Shown one piece after another: positions 9,765-18,305 of a stretch of 64,000 nucleotides of DNA (positions are counted from its first letter, which is position 1; every line of letters starts with the position of its first letter). The position numbers were made by a program, and so were the translations under genes. This DNA comes from Barnesiella sp. (GTDB lineage: Bacteria > Bacteroidota > Bacteroidia > Bacteroidales > Muribaculaceae). Location: contig JAAVEW010000004.1 in the NCBI GenBank assembly GCA_014801075.1, positions 101,190 to 165,189 on the forward strand, written 5' to 3'. Under the pieces are notes generated by a model, which was not told the origin of the DNA, made no database searches, and worked only from the letters and a program-made list of their open reading frames with translations.

Positions 9765-10048
9765 TTCATAATTCATAATGCATAATTCATAATTGCAGGA
9801 CTTGTGGCGAAGCTGGCAGCTATGTGGCGGGGGTCTCACTAATTCATAATGCATAATTCATAATTCATAATTGCAGGACTTGTGGCGGGGGTCTCCTGAC
9901 CCGCGCTCAACCGAGTATGGAAATTGTAAACGGAGAAATTGTAAACGGAGAATGGCGAACTGAGTGAGCGCGGGTCAGGAGACCCCCGCCACATTGTCCT
10001 CCCGCCACATTGCCAATTATGAATTATGCATTATGCATTATGAATTGA
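9765..10048. repeat. Nested intergenic repeat cluster with 29-bp inverted arms
   Basis: This gene-free stretch holds arrays of ATTCATAAT/ATGCATAATT units (about 9763-9796 and 9840-9872, and in reverse orientation at about 10012-10045). They enclose a perfect 29-bp inverted repeat (9881-9909 with 9965-9993) that begins TGTGGCGGGGGTCTCC. Inside its loop is an exact 15-bp tandem duplication (9921-9935 and 9936-9950). The arrangement is palindromic at two scales, as in non-autonomous mobile repeats. No open frame of interest is present. Confidence 0.8.
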
Positions 10049-10050
10049 AT

Positions 10051-10090
10051 AAAAGCAGGACAGGGCGCTCCTCAACGGAGAACCCTGCCC
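10051..10090 (-). terminator. Terminator of the triple-CBM6 gene
   Basis: On the minus strand the stem is CAGGG-CTCC paired with GGAG-CCCTG (10061-10071 with 10077-10087, with a two-base internal loop and a five-base apical loop). It is followed by a T-rich tract (GCTTTTATT). It lies 100 bp beyond the stop of the gene ending at 10193. Confidence 0.65.
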
Positions 10091-10192
10091 TTGGGGGAAC
10101 GGTATTTACCGGTACTTAAAATTGCTATGAGAACTAATTATGGCCGGTAAATACGCTTTGTGTATATGAGTAGGAATAATTAAATGTGGAAA

Positions 10193-12052
10193 TTATTTCA
10201 CAATAACTTTGTAAGAGTTGACACCGTTGGCGTTGACAGCGCGGAGGAGGTAGAAACCGCGTGCTACGTCGATTGAAGCTTCGCCGTCAACGTTGGCAGC
10301 AGCTACGCGCTGACCGTTGAGTGAGTAAACTTCAACTGCGGTGGGAACATCGGCTACGACGATGATTTCGCCGGCTGCTGTGAACACTTTCACGTTGTTG
10401 TCAGCTTTGTCCTGAGCGATAGTGTCGACCGATGAGGGCTGCAGTGTATCCATGTAGATGTTGAATACGTTGGCACCTGCATTGGTGTTGTAGGTTGAAG
10501 TGTAGACCATGAAGAGACCGTGTTTGCCTACGATAGGCTCAACGATGGCGCCGGCAGTTTTCTTGCGGGTGCCCCATGCGCCTGTGCCCTGCATGCGTAC
10601 TTTGCAGACGGGAGTCTGGTCAGCGAGGATGTCGTCAAGGTTCTGGTCGAAGTCTTCGTCGGTGAGCATGAAGTCGGGGTCGAGGTCAAGGTAGAACGAG
10701 AAGTTTGACTCGTCGATAGTACCGTTGTAGGTAGGTTCGCAAGCGTGGTCAACGATGATACGTTTGTAAGAACCGTCGCCGAAGTCGATACCGTCGCCGG
10801 TGAGAGCGTCGTAGAATTCGATTACAGTACCGTTCTTGGTGTAACCGATGTTACCGGCAGATTCCCACTGACCTTTGGCGCGAACTGCGTAACCCCAGGG
10901 ATCACCTTCGCCTTCGGGGCGGTTTTCAAATGTCATGCGGAATGCATCGGCTGCGGGCTCAACGTCCTCGAGAATGATACCGCACTCTGTTGCGAGGGGC
11001 CATACATTGTCCTTGACGAGGTCGATGTGGTGGAGGTTGATTGAACCGCCAATCCATTTTGCTATTACTTTGTGAGTGCCTGATATGGTTTTGATATCTT
11101 TGGCGAGGTTCATGTAAGCCCTGTTGTCAAGGTTGCGGCCTGCCCAGTAGCTTGCTATGAGGTTTTCAGCGTTAGTGTTGTCGATGTAGAGCTCCATGTA
11201 GTCATTGAGGTTTTCACTATAGTGAGTGAAGTTGATAACTGCCTGCTTGTAGTCGCCGTTACCGAAGTCAACGTTGCCGTAGTCAGCCATGAAGCCATTG
11301 CCTGTCCATCCCCATGACTCGCCGTCGAGGCGTGCGTCGGGAAATTCGTCGGGATTGAGTGCTGAAGAGTCAACCGAGAGAAGACGCATTGCGTTGTCGA
11401 AGTATTCTTCATACTGGTCGGGAGCGAGGAGCGCAATCATATCGTCGCCACCGGGGGTGCCGTCGTCGTTGAGGTTGCGCACGAAGTCGGCGGGAGTGAG
11501 TTCCTGAGTGTAGAAGCCAACCGAGCGGAGGTTACCGCAACCGCCAATGAATGTCATGTAGACGTTCTGCTTGCCGGTAGGCTTGGTATAAGAGATACCT
11601 TCCATTGCAGGACCGTTGGCCCAATCTTCTTCCGCAGTGTTGCATGAGAAGTTTGAAGCGTAGGTTACGAAGTTGTCGTAGCCGCCGGTTTCATTGAGTG
11701 CAATCTGGGTGAAGGGTACTGATGATTCGTAGTCAGGACCTGCGTGGAGGATTGCCCAGCCGTCGCAGTACCATCCGTTGGCGAGGTCGAGGCTGACAGC
11801 CTTGAAGTTGTTGCCGTCGGCACCGAAGTCAACTTCGCCGAGAGCTACCTTACAGTCTTCACCTGTCCAGCCGATGTAGTTGCTGACCACGTTGAATTTC
11901 GCGCCACAATCAAAAATCTCGATGTTGGGATTGCTGGGCGAAAGGGGAATTGAGTAAGAAACAGTGGGGATGTTAAGTTCTGCTGAAGCAACGTTTGCTC
12001 CAAGCATCATCAGGCCTGCGAGACCTGCTGTAACTAAAGTAAACTTTTTCAT
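10193..12052 (-). CDS. Secreted triple CBM6-like protein with T9SS-like tail, no catalytic domain
   Basis: A 619-residue exported protein (signal peptide about 1-24). I see three successive CBM6-like beta-sandwich modules, roughly 40-205, 235-365 and 385-540. Each carries a (V/I)DFG-x-G strand: EVDFGADGNNF, NVDFGNGDYK and GIDFGDGSYK. The first and second end in a Phe/Trp-Ile-Gly-Gly strand (TFIGGCGNLRSVGF, KWIGGSINLHHIDL). No glycosidase motif is present. The last 75 residues (VEVYSLNGQRV ... YKVIVK) resemble a T9SS type A sorting domain. It is probably a surface or released glycan-binding protein helping the neighbouring GH2 and GH43 enzymes. It has its own -7 box upstream and a terminator downstream. 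The ligand is unknown. Confidence 0.7.
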   Translation of the reverse strand: MKKFTLVTAGLAGLMMLGANVASAELNIPTVSYSIPLSPSNPNIEIFDCGAKFNVVSNYIGWTGEDCKVALGEVDFGADGNNFKAVSLDLANGWYCDGWAILHAGPDYESSVPFTQIALNETGGYDNFVTYASNFSCNTAEEDWANGPAMEGISYTKPTGKQNVYMTFIGGCGNLRSVGFYTQELTPADFVRNLNDDGTPGGDDMIALLAPDQYEEYFDNAMRLLSVDSSALNPDEFPDARLDGESWGWTGNGFMADYGNVDFGNGDYKQAVINFTHYSENLNDYMELYIDNTNAENLIASYWAGRNLDNRAYMNLAKDIKTISGTHKVIAKWIGGSINLHHIDLVKDNVWPLATECGIILEDVEPAADAFRMTFENRPEGEGDPWGYAVRAKGQWESAGNIGYTKNGTVIEFYDALTGDGIDFGDGSYKRIIVDHACEPTYNGTIDESNFSFYLDLDPDFMLTDEDFDQNLDDILADQTPVCKVRMQGTGAWGTRKKTAGAIVEPIVGKHGLFMVYTSTYNTNAGANVFNIYMDTLQPSSVDTIAQDKADNNVKVFTAAGEIIVVADVPTAVEVYSLNGQRVAAANVDGEASIDVARGFYLLRAVNANGVNSYKVIVK

Positions 12053-12108
12053 ATTATAAAAGATTGGTTAACGTTTGCATGGATTGTTTAAGGAGTGTTT
12101 ACACATCG

Positions 12109-12116
12109 CAAAAATA
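12109..12116 (-). promoter_or_regulatory. -7 box upstream of the triple-CBM6 gene
   Basis: TATTTTTG on the minus strand fits TAnnTTTG and lies 57 bp before the ATG at 12052. No convincing -33 TTTG is found at the usual distance, so an activator may be needed. Confidence 0.4.
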
Positions 12117-12236
12117 TTGCATATATTACTCTTTACTCCTTACTGAGCGCCCAAAAAATGTAAATATCGGCTCAAACTGTATATTTATATGCTTTTTTCA
12201 GCCTGAGGTATCTTTATTCACATTTTTCGGGTTTAT

Positions 12237-15149
12237 TCAATTATTCACCCGTTGCGACCTGACTGTGCAGGTGCCGGGCTGAAGGCCGGGCGATGTGACC
12301 GTGATGTTGATGTCGCCGGGAGTGAATGTGGTGCGGGCCACGATGCGCATCAGTCCGCCTTCGGCCTGAAGCTCGGTGTCGCCGGGCGAGTGGTAGCTCA
12401 AGTCTTTTTCGGGCGATACGTAGAAGTTGTACGAACCTTTGTAGGATGCTTCACCTTCGACCTCGAAGCGGAGCATATTGTCGGCGCGCGGGCACCAGTT
12501 GCCGTCGCGGTCAACCACCGTGGCGGTGATGACGAATGCGTCGCTGCCGTTGGCCGTGAGCGGGAAGTCGCTGCCGTCGGGGAGGCTCGGCGCTATGTAG
12601 CGCTCCAACTTGATGGCGTAAGGTTCGCCGGCCGAGCGCACGCTCTCACGGCACACTTCGTTGCCGTCGGCGTCAAGTCCCACGGCTTCGAGGAGTCCCG
12701 GCTCCCATTCGATTCCCTCCCACGTGCACCGGCGGGTGGCGGCGTCGGGGGTGACGCGTCCTTTGCTCTCGCCGTTGAGCAGCAGCTCCACCGAGGGGCA
12801 GTTGCTCCAGGCGTCGACGTTCTGCACGCCGGAGTAGTTCCAGTGGCTCTGCAATGCCACGCCGGGACGCTCCTCATAGGGCACCCAGAGTGCATTCTGA
12901 TATATGCGGTATTTCAGTTTGGGGAAGCGGTTGGCATCCATGGCGCACGAGCCGAGGCTCTTCTGGTCACGCATGCCGTTGAGGTAGATGGTGTAGCCCT
13001 CGCCGTAGGTCTCGGCGAGCATCCAGTCTACCCAGCCGCACGCCTTGTTGCTCAGGTCGTCGAGGTAGTTCTGCACGTAGTATTGCGAGAACGGTTTCTC
13101 ATTGTCATAGTCGAAGCGGGCTATGCACCAGCTCGGGTTGCCGCTCCAGTTGGTACCGTACACCTCGGCGTTGAGGCTCGGATAGTCGGGGTGCTTCTCG
13201 TAGCGGTTGGTGTAACCGATGACGATGGGGTCGGCGGGATTCCAGTGTTCGGGGAATCCGTCGCGGTTGAGCACGAGGCGGGGGGCTATGAAGTCCCATT
13301 TGTCCACCTCCTCCTTGGTGTAGACGGGCCAGTAGCGCTCGCCGTCCCAGGGCAGACCGTTGTTCGACTCCCACACGGCCACGCACGGGTGGTTGCGGTA
13401 GGCGATGATGAGGTCGCGGTCATACTCGCGCTTGTAGGTCAGCGCGGGCTGGTCCTTGAGCGCCCACTCGTTGTCGCCGCTGTTCACTATCAGCATCACG
13501 CCATACTCGTCGCAGGCGCGGAACGCGTCGGGGAAGGGTGCCTGATGGCCTACGCGCAGAGTGTTGCCGCCGCACGCTGCGATGCGCGCTATGTCCTGCC
13601 ACTGGAAGGCTTCGGGAAGTCCGGCGCCGAGGCCGGGGTAGAGGTTGCGGTTGCCGAAACCGCGGAGTATGCACTTCTCGCCGTTGACGTAGCAATGGTC
13701 CTTGTCCCACGTGATTGTGCGCAGGCCCATGCGTTCGCGGCGGGTGTCGGTTGTCTTGCCGTTGACTTTCACGGTGTACACCACGTCGTAGAGATAGGGC
13801 TTGCCGGAAGTGCCTATGGGATACCACAGCGTGGGGTTTGCTATTGTGTCGGTATGGTCGATTGTGGTCGCCGAGTTGGGCATTATCAGGCCGCAGTCAG
13901 TGCGTTTCAGCACGCTCTTGCCCTCTGCATCAAGCACTTCGACTGTGAGTTCGGCCGCCACGGGCGTGCTCTTGGCATTCTGAACGCGGGTCAACATTCT
14001 CACCACAGCGCTCTCCTTGTCGGCGGAGACTGTGCCGAAGTATGTGCCCCACTGATTGTGAGGAGAGTAGCAGTTGCTCGGGATATACACCGGCTCGGTG
14101 ACGTTCATCATCACTTTGCCCACGATGCCCCCCATCGCCTGCCCGAAACCTTCGTTCTCGGCGAAGTTGGGATAGGCGAAAAATGTGTCGCGCGAGTTGG
14201 ACACGCGCACGGCTACGGTGTTATCCTTGCCATATTGGAGGTAGGGGGTGATGTCGACCTCAAAGGGGATGGAGCTGCCCACGTGGGTCACGGGGGCGGG
14301 TTGCTCCACGGCGCTGTTACCCTTGACGGGGGTGCCGTTGACGTAGACGGTCATGCCTATGTTGACGCCGTAGAATTGCAGCGTCACGCGTTTGCCTTTG
14401 TATGATTTAGGTATCTTGAGTCCTTTGCGGTACCACACTTCGCCGCGCCAGCAGCGCTCGCCGGTGGTGGCGTTGAGAAATGTGTCAAACTCGTTGAAAC
14501 AGTGGGGGATACCTACCTGTTCCCAGTCGCTGTCATCGTAGTTGGCGGCACTCAGTTCGGTATCGGGGATGGCGGTGACAGGCGGAATCAGCTCAAACTC
14601 AACCAGTTCGCCGCTCGCGTTCTTGCCGTCGGCATCGGTCAGCGATGCTACTGTCACGTCGGCGTAGCGGAATGACTTGTCGAGAGGCAGGGCAAACGAG
14701 GTGCCAACGGTGCGCTGCACGAAGCCTACCGTGTTGCCTATGTCCGATATGTCATTCTCTTTCAGCAGAGTGAAGTGGTCTGACAGGTTGAAGTCGCCCT
14801 GACCTACGGCGTTGCGGTTCTCGTCATAGAGGGTGTAGGACACTTTCCCGCCGTGGATATTGTCGTCGGCAAATGTCAGCACGAGCCGGTCTATGGCATG
14901 CGAGCCGAAGAGGTCGGCCGATATTGTAGATGCTGCGGCAACCTGTTCGCGTGTGTCGCGCTTGTTGTCGTTGATTTTGAAACTGACGGTACCGTCAACA
15001 GTCACGGTGCCGTATTTAAGCAGATTCTCCGCGCCGTCCACAATCTTTGTGAAACGCCACGGAGTGTTACCTATGTTTATTGACTCGCGGCCCGCGGCGC
15101 TGAGAGCGGCCGCGGCCATAAGAGTCATTATCGCATATTTCCTGATCAT
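12237..15149 (-). CDS. Secreted GH2-family glycosidase with unusual acid/base motif
   Basis: A 970-residue exported GH2-type protein (signal peptide about 1-20). Residues 30-190 form a family-specific N-terminal jelly roll, 195-350 the sugar-binding domain, 360-475 an Ig-like domain, 480-760 the TIM barrel, and 790-970 a C-terminal Ig-like domain. The strand that normally ends in Asn-Glu reads AVWESNNG, with Glu594 three to four residues early. Glu662 in NAEVYGTNW fits the nucleophile. This may mark a distinct GH2 subfamily rather than a dead enzyme. The gene follows the stand-alone propeller gene by 61 bp, probably in one operon. No T9SS-like tail is visible, unlike the other large GH2 at 3891-8135. 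Confidence 0.82.
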   Translation of the reverse strand: MIRKYAIMTLMAAAALSAAGRESINIGNTPWRFTKIVDGAENLLKYGTVTVDGTVSFKINDNKRDTREQVAAASTISADLFGSHAIDRLVLTFADDNIHGGKVSYTLYDENRNAVGQGDFNLSDHFTLLKENDISDIGNTVGFVQRTVGTSFALPLDKSFRYADVTVASLTDADGKNASGELVEFELIPPVTAIPDTELSAANYDDSDWEQVGIPHCFNEFDTFLNATTGERCWRGEVWYRKGLKIPKSYKGKRVTLQFYGVNIGMTVYVNGTPVKGNSAVEQPAPVTHVGSSIPFEVDITPYLQYGKDNTVAVRVSNSRDTFFAYPNFAENEGFGQAMGGIVGKVMMNVTEPVYIPSNCYSPHNQWGTYFGTVSADKESAVVRMLTRVQNAKSTPVAAELTVEVLDAEGKSVLKRTDCGLIMPNSATTIDHTDTIANPTLWYPIGTSGKPYLYDVVYTVKVNGKTTDTRRERMGLRTITWDKDHCYVNGEKCILRGFGNRNLYPGLGAGLPEAFQWQDIARIAACGGNTLRVGHQAPFPDAFRACDEYGVMLIVNSGDNEWALKDQPALTYKREYDRDLIIAYRNHPCVAVWESNNGLPWDGERYWPVYTKEEVDKWDFIAPRLVLNRDGFPEHWNPADPIVIGYTNRYEKHPDYPSLNAEVYGTNWSGNPSWCIARFDYDNEKPFSQYYVQNYLDDLSNKACGWVDWMLAETYGEGYTIYLNGMRDQKSLGSCAMDANRFPKLKYRIYQNALWVPYEERPGVALQSHWNYSGVQNVDAWSNCPSVELLLNGESKGRVTPDAATRRCTWEGIEWEPGLLEAVGLDADGNEVCRESVRSAGEPYAIKLERYIAPSLPDGSDFPLTANGSDAFVITATVVDRDGNWCPRADNMLRFEVEGEASYKGSYNFYVSPEKDLSYHSPGDTELQAEGGLMRIVARTTFTPGDINITVTSPGLQPGTCTVRSQRVNN

Positions 15150-15178
15150 GATTGGTTAAGCAATAGCAATATTGGTTA

Positions 15179-15208
15179 CTTAATTGCAATATTCTTAATT
15201 GCAATATT
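15179..15208. repeat. Exact 15-bp tandem duplication between propeller and GH2 genes
   Basis: CTTAATTGCAATATT occurs at 15179-15193 and again at 15194-15208, directly after the stop codon of the propeller gene. A related AGCAATATTGGTTAC lies just beside it. Confidence 0.85.
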
Positions 15209-15210
15209 GG

Positions 15211-17181
15211 TCACTCTACTACGATTTTATGTACCGAGCGGCCTGAAGTTGTCTCGACATTGACGATGTAGAGACCGGCCTCGGCGCTCACGGTTGCGGG
15301 CATAGCGCCGGCAACGCTGCGTGAGAGCACGCCCGAGGTAGTATAGATAGCGGCTGTAGCGCCCTCGGGAGCATTGATGCGGATTTCACCGATGCCGCCC
15401 TCTACGCTTACTACTGCATTGTCCAGCATGATGTTACCCACGCCCGAGAGGTCGATGGCCGAAGTGGCGAACATGCCGCCGCGGTTGGCTGCGTCGATAG
15501 CCTGTACGCCCCAGCTGTAGCTGCCGTCGGCGGGTATCTGCATAGTGTAGTCGCAGCGGCGCACGGCACCGTGCGTGTCGGCAACGCGCACGTAGCCGGT
15601 ATTGGTGTCGGCGGGGAGGAGCATGAGCTGCTTGCCGGTGTTGTTGTTGCGCAGGAACAGGTTGTAGCGGAGTGCTTCGGAGGGGGTGGTATCGTCGGCA
15701 GGCGCTGTCCAGCTGAGGGTTACGGTGCCGTCACCGTTGTCGACGGCTGCGAGCGATGCCGGAGCGTCGGGCGCTGCGTTGGCTGCCTGGCCCTTGTCGG
15801 CCCCGGCATTGCACCATACTTCGGTAGAGCAGCCGTTGCTGTCCTCGCCGCTGGCCCATCCCGAAAGAAAAGCGTCGAGATTACCGTCGTTGTCTATGTC
15901 GACCAGATGATGTGTGCCGTGAGTGATGCGGCTGAAGTGGCCTGCTTTGTTGAATATGTCGTCGTAATATGCTCCGTAGCTGTCAAATTCAAAGTTTCCC
16001 TTGTTGATGTAGATGAGTGTGGTGTGCGCGTGGTCACGGAAGTGACCGCCCACGAGAATATCGGCCAAGCCGTCGTTGTTGACGTCGCCGACCGCCATCT
16101 GCGTGCCGTCGCTGCCCTCGAACCGGTCGCGGGCGAGCATCTCAAACTTTCTGTCGCCCAGATTCTTGCAGATGTAGAAGTTCTTCGACATGTTGTTCTG
16201 GTAGTGGCCGGCGAAAATCATGTCGGGCAGACCGTCACCGTTGAGGTCGGCCACGGTTGACATGGCGTTGGACACGGTGTAGAAGTGGTCGGGATGTTCG
16301 GTGAAAGTGCCGTCGCCGTTGTTCCAGTAGAGATGAATCTCCGAGGTGCGGGTTGCGCCGTAGCCTGTCGTGAGCAGGTCGAGGTATCCGTCGCCGTCGA
16401 GGTCGTCAAACACTACCGATCCGTCGGTCACGCCGTGGAAGGGAGCGACGCCGTCGAGGGGTGTCTGCTGCAGTTCAAACGTGCCGTCACCGTTGTTGTG
16501 GTAGAGATATACCACGCGCACAGCTTCAATGAGATCGTCTGATTCATAGCGTGCGGCTTCGTCAAATCCGGTCATGGCCACGTCGGGATAACCGTCATTG
16601 TCATAGTCGCCTACTGCAATCCAGTTGTGAGGCTTGCCACCGGTGTTGCCGTTGTAGATGGGGCGTATGCCGTGGTTGGTGATTTCGGTGAAATTGACGG
16701 CGCCGTTGTTGCCTTCGGCATTCTTGTAGAGGTGGGCGCCAATCTGCGACAGGTCAGTGTTTTCGTCGCGCCAGCGGTAGCCATAGTTGTCGAGGCCGGC
16801 TACGAGCAGGTCGAGGCGGCCGTCGTTGTCATAGTCAATCCACACCGGGGCTGAGAAGGCGGTGCCTACGAGGCGTCCCTTTGAGCCGCGGCGGAACGTG
16901 CCGTCGCCGTTGTTGTAGTAGAGGTTGACCTGAAGCGTGGAGTTATTGATGTGGGTGTTACGGTCGCTGTAGAACAGGTCGGGGTAGCCGTCGTTGTTGC
17001 AGTCGCCCCATGTCGCGCCGGTGTATTGCGCGTGGTAGAACTGATACTGCGGGTTGCCTGAGGTGGATGTCGAGGTCACGGGTGAGGCCACGCGGGTGAA
17101 CTTCACGTTGGACACCGGTGATTGTCCTGATGCACAGATTGCTGCCATCAGAAATGCTGTGGTTATTGCTGTATATTTCAT
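15211..17181 (-). CDS. Stand-alone FG-GAP/VCBS propeller protein with FN3 and T9SS-like tail
   Basis: A 656-residue secreted protein (signal peptide about 1-19). It has repeated FG-GAP blades with Asp-rich loops (DCNNDGYPDL, DYDNDGRLDL, DLDGDGYLDL, DVNNDGLADI, DIDNDGNLDA) across about 45-465. An FN3 domain (about 480-580) and a C-terminal sorting-like domain (about 590-656) follow. It contains no enzyme motif. Long stretches match the C-terminal half of the GH2 fusion at 3891-8135 in the same order (for example LQQTPLDGVAPF here, LQRTPLDGVAEL there). A glycan-binding or enzyme-anchoring role is inferred from this fusion. It lies 86 bp after the GH43 gene and 61 bp before a GH2 gene on the same strand. 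Confidence 0.85.
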   Translation of the reverse strand: MKYTAITTAFLMAAICASGQSPVSNVKFTRVASPVTSTSTSGNPQYQFYHAQYTGATWGDCNNDGYPDLFYSDRNTHINNSTLQVNLYYNNGDGTFRRGSKGRLVGTAFSAPVWIDYDNDGRLDLLVAGLDNYGYRWRDENTDLSQIGAHLYKNAEGNNGAVNFTEITNHGIRPIYNGNTGGKPHNWIAVGDYDNDGYPDVAMTGFDEAARYESDDLIEAVRVVYLYHNNGDGTFELQQTPLDGVAPFHGVTDGSVVFDDLDGDGYLDLLTTGYGATRTSEIHLYWNNGDGTFTEHPDHFYTVSNAMSTVADLNGDGLPDMIFAGHYQNNMSKNFYICKNLGDRKFEMLARDRFEGSDGTQMAVGDVNNDGLADILVGGHFRDHAHTTLIYINKGNFEFDSYGAYYDDIFNKAGHFSRITHGTHHLVDIDNDGNLDAFLSGWASGEDSNGCSTEVWCNAGADKGQAANAAPDAPASLAAVDNGDGTVTLSWTAPADDTTPSEALRYNLFLRNNNTGKQLMLLPADTNTGYVRVADTHGAVRRCDYTMQIPADGSYSWGVQAIDAANRGGMFATSAIDLSGVGNIMLDNAVVSVEGGIGEIRINAPEGATAAIYTTSGVLSRSVAGAMPATVSAEAGLYIVNVETTSGRSVHKIVVE

Positions 17182-17267
17182 GGTGTGGGTTTATTTGCTT
17201 GTTTAATTGACGCTAACACGTTAATTGTCATTGATTTTATAATTGATGCCTGCTCTTCGGACTGCAC

Positions 17268-18305
17268 TTATTCGTTGTCAACGAGAAGTATGTCGGCATC
17301 GGTGCTGTCGGTCCACGCGTCGGCCCAGGGGATGGTGATTGAGTCCTCGCCTATGCTGATAGGGAGCCACACGTAGCGCGAGTCAACAAGGTCCTCCTTC
17401 TTCCAGCGGTCAAACATTGCCATGAAGCGGCCGTCGGAAAGGGGAAGAGCGAATGTGCTCTGGCAGTAGAATGTCTTGTCGGCGTCAACTCCCGTGCAGG
17501 GATTGGGACGCAGTTCGTAAGGGCCCATCACGTTGTCGGCCACGGCATAGGCAGCCTCGTTGGGCGACCAGCCGGAGCATCCCGACGATATGATGTAATA
17601 CTTGCCTTCATGCTCGAATATGGCGGGAGCCTCGCGCGACATGCCCGCGAAGTTGCGGGTGTAGACGCCGCTCTGCTTGAGGTAGTCGTCGGTCAGTCGG
17701 CTTATGTAGAGGGTGGCGTTGCCCTCGGAGGAGTAGATGAGATAAGCCTTGCCGTCCTTGTCCTTGTAGACGGTGAGGTCGCGGCTCTCGGCATTGTTGG
17801 GACGGGTGGCTTCAATGAATGTGAAAGGGCCTGTCGGACTGTCGCTTACGGCCACTCCGGCGCATGCTTTCCAGTAGTTGTAGTTGTCGATGTGCATCCA
17901 CATCACAAACTTGCCCGTGTTCTCGTTGTAGACCACCTTGGGGCGCTCCACCACCATAGTGGGGTGGATGGCAGACGAGGGGTCATCCTTGTCGGGAGCG
18001 AGGGCCAGGCCTTCAAACTTCCAGTTCACCAGGTCGGTCGACGAGTAGCATGACACGCCCGTGAAGTCGGTGCGGTAGCAGTCCCACCCCACGCTGGGCG
18101 AGCGGTAGGTGCTCTCACCCTTGTATTCGCCATACCAGTAGTAGGTGTCGCCATGCTTGAGTATTCCACCGCCGTGGGCGTTGATGGGGCGGCCTGAGGT
18201 ATCGGACCACACCTCGCCGTTGAGGGGAGCGATTTCGTATGCGCAGGCGCTTGAGGCCGCTGCCAACGTTGCAAGAATTAATGTCAATCGGTTCAGTCGG
18301 TTCAT
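17268..18305 (-). CDS. Secreted GH43 enzyme of the exo-beta-1,3-galactanase type
   Basis: A 345-residue single-domain GH43 with signal peptide (about 1-22). Signature segments are INAHGGGIL, YWYGEYKGE, VERPKVVYN (Glu120), SREAPAIFE (Glu225) and FYCQSTFALP (Gln282). In the characterised exo-beta-1,3-galactanase clade the usual catalytic Asp base is absent and a Gln at the last motif takes part in catalysis, and the same pattern is seen here. The related subfamily 34, which includes galactofuranose-active enzymes, is an alternative I cannot exclude. Its ATG overlaps the stop of the upstream hybrid sensor gene (ATGA), so translation is probably coupled to the regulator. Confidence 0.8.
   Translation of the reverse strand: MNRLNRLTLILATLAAASSACAYEIAPLNGEVWSDTSGRPINAHGGGILKHGDTYYWYGEYKGESTYRSPSVGWDCYRTDFTGVSCYSSTDLVNWKFEGLALAPDKDDPSSAIHPTMVVERPKVVYNENTGKFVMWMHIDNYNYWKACAGVAVSDSPTGPFTFIEATRPNNAESRDLTVYKDKDGKAYLIYSSEGNATLYISRLTDDYLKQSGVYTRNFAGMSREAPAIFEHEGKYYIISSGCSGWSPNEAAYAVADNVMGPYELRPNPCTGVDADKTFYCQSTFALPLSDGRFMAMFDRWKKEDLVDSRYVWLPISIGEDSITIPWADAWTDSTDADILLVDNE

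Noticed and set aside
12252..14405. A 717-residue open frame on the plus strand antisense to the GH2 gene
   Set aside because: Its residues are typical of a high-GC antisense frame (rich in Val, Ala, Gly and His), with no domain, and the minus-strand frame is a clear GH2 protein.
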